In this document: one piece after another, positions 11,901 to 23,452 of the stretch | How the letters are laid out: every line of letters starts with the position of its first letter | How positions within the stretch are numbered: position 1 is the stretch's first letter | Assembly: GCF_021869535.1 (NCBI RefSeq) | Contig: NW_026262712.1 | Coordinates: 51,008,884-51,072,883, forward strand | Direction of reading: 5' to 3' | DNA: 64,000 nt | Source: Mytilus californianus | Lineage: Eukaryota; Mollusca; Bivalvia; Mytilida; Mytilidae | The notes under the pieces: generated by a model | Told to the model about the DNA's origin: nothing | What the model saw: only the letters and a program-made list of their open reading frames with translations | Databases searched by the model: none | Program-made: the position numbers and the translations under genes

Positions 11901-14900
11901 TATGGCAATCAAGAAAAAGAAAAAAAAATACATCTGGAGAAAAATAATAAATAAGTTCAATTCAATTTAACAGAGACTATAACCAAAGATCTGACTTTAA
12001 GCTTAATTCACTTAAGAACAAAACCCTATTTGCTAATATCTAAGTATAAAAGAACCCTTCCATATTTGACCGCCTTAGACAACACTGTGTACATATATTT
12101 TGATTATCCAGAATGACCATAATGCCATGTTCCTATTATCTAATGAGAACAAGCTTTAACACTATGCCAAATATGGTTGATAATGCTATGTCAGATGAGC
12201 TCTGCCAAATGTAAGCAGACCAAAAAGGGTCAAGCTAAATTATTTTTAATAAATTTTTCATGAAATTAAAAACTAGCAAGTAGAAAGACATAAAATCTTT
12301 TTTTTAAGTCCTCAAAAGTTCATTATAGACATAGAAAAGCATCCTTTTCGCACCCCAAAATATAAACCAACATTCTTGGGAATATTTTTTATGAAAGACG
12401 TCAAGGAATGTCTGTAAGACCACTTCATGGATAGCTGTCAATATCAGATCAAGCTCCTTATCTCACAAAATTTCCCAAGGAAAATTGGTATTATTCAAAA
12501 CACTTCTCAACCCATTATGTTATTAACATCCATCGGGATAACTGTCAGTAGTTTGTGATATATATAAAAGTATGTCTACGATCCTATAAGCTAATTCTAA
12601 AATAGATTCCTTCAGAATTCAGACATTAAAAAACTGACAAACTCAGGCCCAGCAATGTGTTAAATTCCCCCTTGATGCTGATAAGCTTAAAAATCTATAA
12701 ATCCGAAAAATATCCTACGTCAAATTGTACTAAGATTTAGAATTAAATGCAATTAGGTATTTGGATAATTATTAACATAGCCCACATCAAAGCTTCTAAT
12801 AACAGTGGTACATTTTAACAAGATTTTCAGTGCATTAAACTTCAGGCTTTCTTTTTGAAGTTCTATGCAATTAAATTTTTACAAGAAACAAAGAGTAAAT
12901 GAAAAACAGAATCAAATGTTTACAGTACAAAATGAACTGATGAAATATTGTATTGTAGGTGCAAAGTAGAGTTAAAAAGTCATTGAACCACAGTAAAATA
13001 ACTGTCACAAGGCTTAGAACTAGCATTTATACATGCAATGATGTTATGAGCATTTCTGAATTAACCCAAAACTTTCAAAAGTCAAATTCAGCTGAATAAT
13101 TAAATGAGAGCTATCCAACTCCATGATGCCAAATAAATAATAACCAGAGGCAGATTCTTTAATTCTATTTTTTTAATGAGGGAGGGGACTAAATATCAAG
13201 CTACATTTATATGGTTAATGCAAAGACTTTTTCTATGTCCCATCCCTAACATTGCCTTGTTGGGCTCCCCCTTTTTTTTGAATCCAGAATCTCTGTATGG
13301 TCATCTCCTACCGATAGATTAATTACAACCTTCCTTTTTGTTAATATAATAGACTTTTGCATCTTTGAAACTGCTCATCCATTTGAGATGAAGTGTGTGA
13401 TCATTATCGTCAGAAAAGTAACACAGTCACTGCAGAAGTTAGGAAGTATAAATATCTATGACAAGTTTAATGCTTGTTTCAACTAAGCATTTCCTTCATT
13501 CCCTGTTGTTTATTTGCAAAATAGGAAACCAAGTTAATAATTTGAAATGCATGCAACCTTCGATGAGTAGTAGGTTGTGTTTCTTAATCTATCAGCTAAT
13601 CTGATATAAGGGTCACCCTTGGGACTAAAGAAAAGTGACCTTATCAGAGGTGATCATTGAATAGAAGCTCAAAATTAACAAGTTTTATTACATCTGAACA
13701 AGAAGAAATTGACCTGACAATACGGTTTTGAGATGAGCTTTGTAGAAGGTTTTACTGTTCATGCAGACAGTTCAGAGAGTACTTTGTTTATGTATAGTAT
13801 AAACTACTGGTAAGCGTAGCTTTAAGGAAACAGATTAATATAAGCTTGTTGCTTGTTTCTGAATCCTTTTTGTGAATGTGAATTTATATTGTAATTTGTA
13901 TAATTCATAATAAAATATTGTTTAAACTATAAGCATAGCTTTTCCCAGGCAAAAACAGCACGATTCAGGTAAAATATTTCCAGTTCATAAATTCTACTTT
14001 AAACACCTGACAATTTTTCAATAGTTCTAACAGATGACCATGTTAAGAAATTTGGTTAACATGCAATGTTTTGTTTATTCTTTAGAATTAACTTAGTATC
14101 TTTTGTAACTCTTGGAAGAAAAGATGACCAGTTTAAATAAATATCTATGTTAATGGTTAAATGATGGATGCCCTAATGGGAAAAAATATTCCAAGCAATT
14201 TGCCTGCTTCCTCTGCAAATCATGCAGTTGATAAAAAGATGGTATTGATTATTCTCTAAGCTGGGCTCTTGGGAAAACATATTTATGATACTTCAATAAA
14301 TGAAGTCAAAGATGTTCAAAACATTTGCTATTGTAATAAATAACTGATATTTGAAAATCTGAACCAATAAAATATCTGCCAGGAAAAATTTTCATTTCAG
14401 GAAAGGAAAATGGTTAATAATTGTTGACGGCTTCTAGAAATAGCTTCTTTATTTGGTTTATTGGAATTATAGCTGTATATATGTTTGCAATTTACTATCC
14501 ATATTCATGAACTTCTTTTCGATTAAAAAATCTCTGTAACTCAGAGAGAAGCCCTCTATTAACTAAAAAATAATGTAATACAGAAAAAATCTTGTACTAT
14601 TATATCCACTTGATAACCTAAATTTGACGAAAAAGCCTCACATGTTTATCCCAATATACATAAGCACCCCTTATTGACAATCCATAATCTTTAGGTAGAA
14701 AGTATGAGCAACTGATGGTAATTTTCCATAAAGCCAACCAGAAGTACTAAATGATGTCTATTGCCTTTAAAGTTAGTAGTTGACAGTATCATTTTTTTTA
14801 ATATCACTGTTGATTATCTTCTAATACTTTCAAATGTTGTCAATGTGGAGTAAAGAAGGAGACATCAAAAGGCGTCATTATGACGTAAACGGGAGGCGTT

Positions 14901-16204
14901 ATTTAAGAGGAAAGGATTAAGTTAGCAGTTGACAGTTTCCTTTGTATTTTCAAATATATCACCATTCATTTACAAGCAGCATAAAAACACAATTGAAAGT
15001 TTGTCATTGGATTATAAAGATTATTGAGAACAACATTGTACTTTACATGATCAACAAAAAACAAAGTTTCTTAGTCTATCTACATTTGATTGATAAATGT
15101 TCTATCTTTTCCTTATAGCAAAATATTTTTACAGAGTATCTCTTAATCAATTATGGATAAAAGACAGATGTGGTAACAAGCATTATGTAGAACTTCATAC
15201 CATTGGAGAACCCAAGAGGAAAGGGCCTGGGCCCCTCTTATGGCCCTAATTTATTTTTTTAATTGTACATTTTTTTATCTCTAGGAAAATCCTGGGTAAG
15301 TCACTTCATACTCAGCTTTACTGTAGCATTTCATCTGAGTAACTCAAAAGGTTTGAAGTGAATTATTATCTAAAATTTCATTTTTCTGGTTTTCTCTCTC
15401 ACTCTCATTATCTCTTACTCCATTGTCTTTTCTGTTTTTCTAACTCTTCTTATTACAACTTCCTTTAATGCTCATGAAAATTTAGGTGTCACGTACTGCA
15501 TTAAAGTACAAAAATATAATAAAGCAATTCAAAATATCAAAGTTAACTTATGAATGAAATAAAATAAACCTGAATTTTAAAACCCATTATCCTCTTCATG
15601 ACAAAAGTATTTCTTTGATGATATTCCTATCAATGCAATATACTGAGCATTTAAAACGAACATGTGTGAAATATTCCTTTTCTGAACAATAAACTATGAA
15701 CTGAATAATAGCGGAAGTCATATATAATAAATTAAAATTTCACAGGACAATGAGCAAAAGTTTGTCTGAATCATAGCGTTACAAATAAGTTGTTCTACTT
15801 TGTAAGAAAAGACAGCATCATAAACATGCTTAATGTTGTATAATATCTATTTAGGTAGCGCAAAGGCAGTACATTTTTATAACGTCTACATCGTACTAGC
15901 CTTATCAGATGTTATGCAAGGGAATTAAGTGAAGGAATGAAACAGAAAGTAGAAGAGAGAGTGGATGACCAGTGATCACTATTAAAATTATTCAATTAGT
16001 GTCACCGTGACCTAATTGACAACCCATGGAGCTAGTATGATAACAGGAGTCCTGGACATATCTGAAACAATCCGAACACTTTCCCCCTCCTAACATTTAA
16101 TTGTAGCTTTCTTAGGACACTCAGCTCTACAGGAGAAAATATGTAAACATAAAAAATAAACAGGAGCAACCATTTTTTTTCTTTTTCACTGTTTCCCCTA
16201 AAAT
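8971..16204. other. Noncoding stretch, no supported gene
   Basis: AT-rich sequence with only short chance frames. Items noted: a C run at 10276, a CRE-like ATTATGACGTAAAC with nearby GCGTTATTTAAG at 14875-14915, and a tiny acceptor-donor pair at 15285-15295. Confidence 0.5.
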
Positions 16205-16330
16205 AGTGGCACTTATAAGTAACCTGGGTTTATTCCTCAAGTATTTGGTGGAGTCAGTGTTGCTCTGTCTTAACTTTTCTTTTGTTCTGTAGTGTTTGGT
16301 AGACATTTGTTCATCTTTGACTTTTTATTT
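16205..16330 (+). repeat. Second, decayed copy of the 27160 dispersed repeat
   Basis: Shares GGTGGAGTCAGTGTTGCTCT, GTCTTAACTTTTCTTTTGTT and a following GTAGTGTTTGGTAG segment with the module at 27160. Confidence 0.35.
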
Positions 16331-16481
16331 TTGATTGTAAACTTAAAATCAAAGATGCATGTTTTATCTACAAAAGACTCATCAGTGACACTAAAAAAAA
16401 GTTAAAAGGCCAAATAAAGGGAGAAGTTGAAGAGCGTTGAGGGCCAAAAATTCTGAAAGGTTTTGCTAAATACAGCTCAGG

Positions 16482-16632
16482 TACTGTAAATTCAGAAATT
16501 ATTGCAAGGTTTTCATTAATGTGAATAATGCAGTTAGGTGAGTATTGCAATAACAAAAACTCGCATCCTGATATTTGATACAAATATATAAAGAAAATGC
16601 AATAATTAATCTTGCATTTTCTGAATTTACAA
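16482..16632. mobile_element. Small TA-flanked MITE, family TGTAAATTCAGAAA, copy 1
   Basis: Left end CTGTAAATTCAGAAATTATT and right end TTGCATTTTCTGAATTTACAA are inverted repeats sharing 14 exact bases (TGTAAATTCAGAAA). TA flanks both sides, as expected of Tc1/mariner-type insertions. About 150 bp, no coding sequence. Related copies lie at 18643 and 25849. Confidence 0.65.
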
Positions 16633-18196
16633 TAATCTATATAACCTCTGGGAAAAAAATTCTATAAATCTGAAGATTTCAACATAATACTAAAACAAGG
16701 TAGAAACTCTTATTAATTATGTTTCATGGAAAATCAAAGCCTTGTGTGTTATATAAGGGTATGCAGCAATATATATAATATATGATGATCAACAAGAGGC
16801 AATAATTATGATGGTTTGAATCCCAATTGATTTCTCATGTTCTAATTATCTTTTAGAATTAAATAAACGTACAAAATCTCTGTTCACTAAATAGATTCCA
16901 TACAATTGTATAGTCAATGATTTAGAAATGTAAATTTTGCTTGAAAATGCACAATTAGATTCATATTGAAATTGTTTGTCTTTTTCTATTTAGTTTGTTT
17001 ACAACTTTCAAATTATTTTCTTTATCTTTTTCTCAAAATAAAAGAAGAGTTCTGATAAACAAGTTGATAACTTAAGCATAATCCAGAATACAAACTAAAT
17101 GTTATTTAAAATTGAAAAGACAGTTTAAACTAAACACATTCTGTAATCCATTTGTAATTCTAAAGCTGTTCTTTCATGACTGAGTTATTGGTATTCCTGT
17201 AGAATAAAATATCATGCAAGCAATAAATGACTGCATTGAAGGAAAATAATTTTCAAAGCAAACTTTAATTTGCAAATGGGAAGAAAACTGAATGTTAAAC
17301 AGTGTCTCATAACTTATAATTGTTTACTTCAAAATCATAAAGAGAGAGAATTTAAAAGCAAGTGGGAACATCATCAGTCAAGAACAGAGTCAGACAAATA
17401 TTTAATAGCTTCAGATTTTCAAAATATCAATTATTTATTACAATAGCAAATGTTTTGAACATCATTACAATAGTCAAAAGGAAAACTAGAGGCTCTAAAG
17501 AGCCTGTGTTGTTTATGTGCATCATAAACAATGGACACACTCACCAACATTGTAGACTAAGAATAGAATTCATGACAAAAATCAGATTTTTGTTGATCTT
17601 GTTTTGCTGATCTATTTTTCTGTTTACAGTTTCTCTCTAAATCCTTTAGGTTTTGTCCAAAACAACATTTTTTCTGTATTCTTATTCTTTGAACTTTATT
17701 AGTTTTACATGTAACTTATTATATGTAATCTTTAAAGCCACAGACTCATTTACTTTTGAAATGGGAGTGCCAGTCTTACTTGCTACATTATTTTGACAAT
17801 AAATGAAAATCTGACTAATAGATAGAGCGCTCAAACTGTAGCATTCTTTTTTTTCCCTTTTTTCAAAGACTACAAAAATACATTACATCAGTTTAAATAG
17901 TAAAAATAATGAATTATAGATACAGACTGGTGTCATTTAATATATTTAAAGGCAGTAAGAAAGCATCCCAGACGCCTATTTAAGGATGGAGAGCACAGTT
18001 CTATGACCCTCCGATGATTAATTATCATCTCTTTATTTTCATACTTAATACCCAGTAAGGCAGTAAACAATACCAACATGACCATTTAACTTATTTCTGA
18101 CAAAAAATTCAGTATTAGCTACGATCAATAAATCTATATTATTTATGATTGATTAACTGTAAACTTATGTGTCCCACTATCCCACAAACCTGCCAA

Positions 18197-18455
18197 GTTC
18201 TTGCAGGTTACAGGTGTCTACAGGACCTTAAAAGTTCTTGCAGGTTACAGGTGTCTACGGGACCTTAAAAGTTCTTGCAGGTTACGGGTGTCTATGGGAC
18301 CTTAAAAGTTCTTGCAGGTTACAGGTGTCTATGGGACCTTAAAAGTTCTTGCAGGTTACGGGTGTCTATGGGACCTTAAAAGTTCTTGCAGGTTATGGGT
18401 GTCTATGGGACCTTAAAAGTTCTTGCAGGTTACGGGTGTCTATGGGACCTTAAAG
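18197..18455 (+). repeat. 37-bp minisatellite, 7 copies
   Basis: GTTCTTGCAGGTTACAGGTG begins units at 18197, 18234, 18271, 18308, 18345, 18382 and 18419 with very few differences, so the array is young or homogenised. Confidence 0.9.
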
Positions 18456-18642
18456 TAATGTGGTCACTGTAAGTTTTTTGCTAGTTTTGTCTTTTGAAAG
18501 GATTGTTTAATATGCAGTTTATAAAATGAAATTAGTAAAATGTCAACTCTGGGGTTATCAACCTTTTGTGGCACTGTGCTTGTTTTGGAAAAGTTTGGAC
18601 AGACCATGTTTGCTTATGTGTTAAATTTTCCTTTATACCGGT

Positions 18643-18851
18643 ACTGTGAATTCAGAAATTTTTACAATGCTTTTAATATCGTGAATACTGCAACAGAACA
18701 GGTTTCACAAAAATATAAACTTCCATTTTAAATTTTGATAGCGTTATTTTTATGCAGCCTTTCTTGAAATCATAATGATTAGTCTTGCATTTTTTGTCTA
18801 TTGTACAAAGATCGTAATAATAAATGCACACAAAAATATCAGAACTTAACA
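18643..18851. mobile_element. Degenerate MITE, TGTAAATTCAGAAA family, copy 2
   Basis: Left end TACTGTGAATTCAGAAATTT is followed by the family interior (GTGAATACTGCAA..., CTTGCATTTTTTG) and a decayed right end near AATATCAGAACTTA. The inverted repeat is weaker than in the copy at 16482. Confidence 0.45.
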
Positions 18852-20029
18852 TTAGCCAAAGTGCACAAACACAGCAATACTTCGACAGCAGATTTGCCTA
18901 ATTTTGTTCTTATGTAAGAATGCCTATTTCCAGCTTTAAGTAATAAGTTTTCCAGGTTTTTACAGCATCAGCATATTGCATATATATATTTGATTTTTAT
19001 CATAATCAAACATATAAGACTAAAATAAATAAATATCTTTATTATTTTTGTGAACCATTGAATGGAAGGTTATATCTCTTCACTAATAATCTGCACTTAA
19101 TTTTTTTTTCTTTAATAAAAATATTGAGTCCATTACATTTTGAGCTTAGTATATATATCTAAAATACTGGACTTTGTTCATGTAAACTATAATCAAAATT
19201 GGGCTCTTTGTTCTTATCAAGGAGTTCCTTAAAAAGATCTTGTATTAGTGTAGTAAGGTCAAATAAGTCTTTATACTTATATAATTTAAACAATTGAAGT
19301 TAGACTTCCAACTCTAATAGGCAATCTTTCAACAAAATTGTTAATCTGATAGGAATATGACCCCTGTTTTGTACTAGACTGACATTCCATATTAAATTAT
19401 ATAAAAAATTGATATAATAGCTAACAATTCAACACCAAGAAGACACCTACTAAGAAACAATCCATTATTTTGGCCTGCATTTCTTAAAAGGCGATATTTT
19501 TTATACCAGTAATATTTGGTACATCTTGTTAAGATAAATTTATAACATTTTCAATCATAATTTGTCCAACTTTTTATAGAATGCTGGCCTAGTTATTCTC
19601 TTTGCTCTTACCCCTAAAGGTCTAATGACAGCACAGAAGTGACAGTTACAAATTTTAACTTATTAGTTTCTATTCAACCTCATAGATATGTTGACCCAAA
19701 AAAAACTCTGTACTTGCTTCGTTGTACTATAAGACTACAAAAGCATCTGAAGAATTTCTTTGAGAGCATATAATCCCCTTGACACGTGTCTATCAATCCA
19801 AAACAAAAGGGTCTTTGAGACTCTCCCCCTTTTATCCTTTCTTTCAATCTTTTTACCAACTATGATGGGTGTGACTTATAAAAACAAGTTCAAGGTTCCC
19901 ACCACTAATTGTGTTAGAGAATGAGCTATAAATAAAATCATGGTTCACACATATTAATTAACAAAAGAAAACATCTGTAATCAATTAGTTATATTTTCTG
20001 TTCTGATCATTTGTATTTATAATTTCTGC

Positions 20030-20328
20030 AGGTAGAAAAAGATAACTGGGGATCATCAGGGACTCACAGGTAGAAAGAGATAACTGGGGATCACCAGGGA
20101 CTCACAGGTAGAAAGAGATAACTGGGGAACACAGGGACTCACAGGTAGAAAGAGATAACTGGGGATCATCAGGGACTTACAGGTAGAAAGAGATAATTGG
20201 CTATCAACAGGGACTCACAGGTAGAAAGAGATAACTGATGAACAACAGGGACTCACAGGTAGAAAGAGATAACTTGGGATCATCAGGGACTCACAGGTAG
20301 AAAGAGATAACTGGGATCAACAGGAACT
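20030..20328 (+). repeat. 38-bp minisatellite, about 8 copies
   Basis: AGGTAGAAAGAGATAACTGG units repeat from 20030 (next at 20068, 20106 and so on) to just before the group 2 element. The copies are contiguous with no spacers. Confidence 0.9.
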
Positions 20329-20477
20329 GGTATTGTTGACATCCCATGCACGGGTCCAAAACTTTTTTACATCTTTATTGACCGTTCTCAATTTTACACA
20401 GAAAATTCCCTTCAATTTTTCCAACAATGTAGCTTGTTTTCATAAGAATGAAAAAAAAAAACCCATTAATATTTAAA

Positions 20478-21850
20478 CAAGAGTGCACACGCTGAAATGT
20501 CTCGCCTTCTTTACTAATCATTTATATTATGTTGATAGTCCTAAATATAAAGCTTTATTACAACTGTCACATAAACTTAACATTAACCAAGTAAACTAAA
20601 CATTGACCAATGAACCATGAAAATGAGGTCAAGGTCAGATGAACCATGCTAGGCAGGCATGTACAGCTAACAATTCTTCCATACAACAAATATAGTTGAC
20701 CTATTGTTTATAGTTTAAGAAAAACAGACCAAAACACAAAAACTTAACACTGAGCAATGAACCTTGAAAATGAGGTCAAGGTCAAATAAAACCTGCCTGA
20801 CTGACATATAGATCATAAAATATTTCCATACACCAAATATAGTTGAACTATTGCATATAGTATTAGAAAAAAAGACCAAAACTCATAAAACTTAACTTTG
20901 ACCACTGATCCATGAAAATGAGGTCAAGGTCAGATGACACCTGCCAGCTAGACATGTACACCTTACAATCATTCCATACACCAAATATAGTGGACCTATT
21001 GCATACAGTATAAGAAAAACAGTCCAAAACACAAAAACTTAACACTGAGCAATGAACCTTGAAAATGAGGTCAAGGTCAAATAAAACCTGGGTGACTGAC
21101 ATATAGATCATAAAATATTTCCATACACCAAATATAGTTGAACTATTACATATAGTATTAGAAAAAAAGACCAAAACTCAAAAACTTAACTTTGACCACT
21201 GAACCATGAAAATGAGGTCAAGGTCAGATGACACCTGCCAGCTAGACATGTACACCTTACAATCATTCCATATACCATTTATAGTTGACCTATTGCATAT
21301 AGTATTAGAAAAAAAGACCAAAACTCAAAAACTTAACTTTGACCACTGAACCATGAAAATAAGGTCAAGGTCACATGACACCTACCAGTTGGACATGTAC
21401 ACCTTACAATCATTCCATATACCAAATAGAGTAGACCTACTGCTTATAGTATCTGATATATGGACTTGACCACGAAAACTTAACCTTGTTCACTGATCCA
21501 TCAAATGAGGTCGAGGTCAAATGAAAATTGTCTGACGGGCATGAGGACCTTGCAAGGTACGCACATACTAAATATAGTTATCCTATTACTCATAATAAGA
21601 AAGAAATTAACATTACAAAAAATGTTGACTTTTTTTTCAAGTAGTCACTGAACCATGAAAATGAGGTCAAGGACATTGGACATATGACAGACGGAAACTT
21701 TGTAACATAAGGCATCTATATACAAAGTATGAAGCATCCAGTCCTTCTAGCTTCTAAAATATAAAGCTTTTAAGAAGTTAGCTAACGCCGCCGCCGCCGG
21801 ATCACTATCCCTATGTCGAGCTTTCTGCGACAAAAGTCGCAGGCTCGACA
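20478..21850 (+). mobile_element. Group 2 element: 147-bp tandem core with a 3' hairpin
   Basis: Left end near GAGTGCACACGCTGAAATGTCTCGCC. The core is eight tandem units, each with a Tyr/Thr-poor AAAATGAGGTCAAGGTC landmark at 20620, 20768, 20915, 21062, 21209, 21356, 21503 and 21659, a period of 147 bp until the last step. The right end has (CCG)n, GGATCACTATCCCTATG and a hairpin: TCGAGC (21816-21821) pairs with GCTCGA (21843-21848), and CTGCGAC (21825-21831) with GTCGCAG (21836-21842). There is no coding potential; apparent open frames are repeats. Confidence 0.8.
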
Positions 21851-22063
21851 AAAATTTATTTTTGGGGTCAATGTTACATATATTTGTATTGTTTATTGTT
21901 TATGTGTGTTACATGTGTATTTAGTAACTATCCTATTGTTTGGATTTAATACTAATAAATATCTTATGTATCTTTTCATAAGTAGTAAGCTTTTAACAAT
22001 TATTTTATATAAAAGACTCAATGTGTTTAAACATTCCTATGTTTTTTCATTGATAGTTTTATA

Positions 22064-23446
22064 ATAAAATGCTACGCGGGGCGCAGCTTGATACGACTGC
22101 AGAGGTCAAACCCTGAACAGTTGGGGCAAGTATGGACACAACATTCAAGCTTGATACAGCACTGAATTTGGATTGTGATTAAATATTTGACACAGCATAG
22201 GTTTCTGACACAGAATGAATGTGGTCTAAGAACTTAAAAATTTGTATTTACCTATTCAAACCATATCATTATTATTTGCTTTTATATATAAATCAGAAAT
22301 AACCAATTTAAAATGGGAAATTTTAAAGAAAAATAAAATGCTCTGCTGGGCTCAGCTTGATACAACCACAGAGGTCGAACCCTGAACAGTTGGGGCAAGT
22401 ATGGACACAACATTTAAGCTTGATTCACACTGAATTTGGATTGTGATTAAATATTTGACACAACATAGGTTTCTGACACAGAATGAATGTGGTCTAAGAA
22501 TTTATAAATTTTCAATTTACCAATTCAAACCATATCATTATTATTTGCTTTAATATATAAATCAGAAATAACCAATTTAAAATGGAAAATTTTAAAGACA
22601 AAAAATCCATCCCCCCAAATTTTAGAACCCCCTTATGATTCATCACCCCCAAACTCAATCCCAGCCTTCCCTTTGTGGTATGGTACCTTGCAGTACAATT
22701 TCAGAGAGATCCATACACTTGAACACAAGTTATTGTCATGAAACTAGAAAAATGCTTGTTTTTTGCCCCTCTTTGGCCCCTAATTCCTAAAATTTTGAGG
22801 CAATTACCCCCAAAATCAATCCCAGCCTTCCCTTTGTGGTATGGTACCTTGCAGTACAATTTCAGAGAGATCCATACTTTTGAACACAAGTTATTGTCTG
22901 GAAACTAGAAAAATGCTTATTTTTAGCCCCTTTTTGGCCCCTTATTCCTAAACGTTTTGGGCAATTACCCCCAAACTCAATTCCAAATTCCCTTTGTGAC
23001 ATGGAACCTTGAAGTACAATTTCAGAAAGATCCATACACTTACACACAAGTTATTGTCATGAAACTAGAAAAATGCTTGTTTTTTGCCCCTTTTTGGCCC
23101 CTAATTCCTAAAATTTTGAGGCAATTACCCCCAAAATCAATCCCAGCATTCCCTTTGTGATATGGAACCTTGTGGTACAATGTCAGAGAGATCCATACAC
23201 TAACACACAAGTTATGTCTGGAAGTTACAAAAATGCTTATTTTTGGCCCATTTTTGGCCCTAATTCCTTAACTGTTGGTACCATAACCCCCAAAATCAAT
23301 CCCAACCTTCCTTTTGTGGTATTGAACCTTATGGTAAAATTTCATAGAGATCCATTCACTTAAACTAAAGTTAGAGTGCGAAAACCAATGTGTCTTCGGA
23401 CGACGTCATACCAATATAAGACTGCAAAATTTTTTTGCAGTCATAT
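22064..23446 (-). mobile_element. Group 3 hairpin-ended element, minus orientation, diverged short copy
   Basis: Read on the minus strand, the left hairpin is at 23446-23416 with arms ATATGACTGCAAAA and TTTTGCAGTCTTAT. The GTC tract is reduced to about two triplets. About five roughly 165-bp units (22620-23390) follow, and the 35-bp and 120-135-bp arrays are missing. The tail module (ACCACATTCATTCTGTGTCA...) is present twice, at 22325-22610 and 22064-22250, with the terminal inverted motif ATACGACTGCA at 22091-22101 on the plus strand. Both the left hairpin and the right motif differ from copies A and B by matching substitutions. Confidence 0.8.
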
Positions 23447-23452
23447 AAAAAT

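Noticed and set aside
18197..20328. Possible CRISPR-like arrays (37- and 38-bp repeats) and the 35-bp arrays at 51.9 and 54.4 kb
   Set aside because: Units are contiguous with no unique spacers, no cas genes are present and the DNA is eukaryotic; these are minisatellites.
20863..21174. 103-codon minus-strand frame
   Set aside because: Encoded by two 147-bp units of the group 2 core; the peptide is internally repeated.
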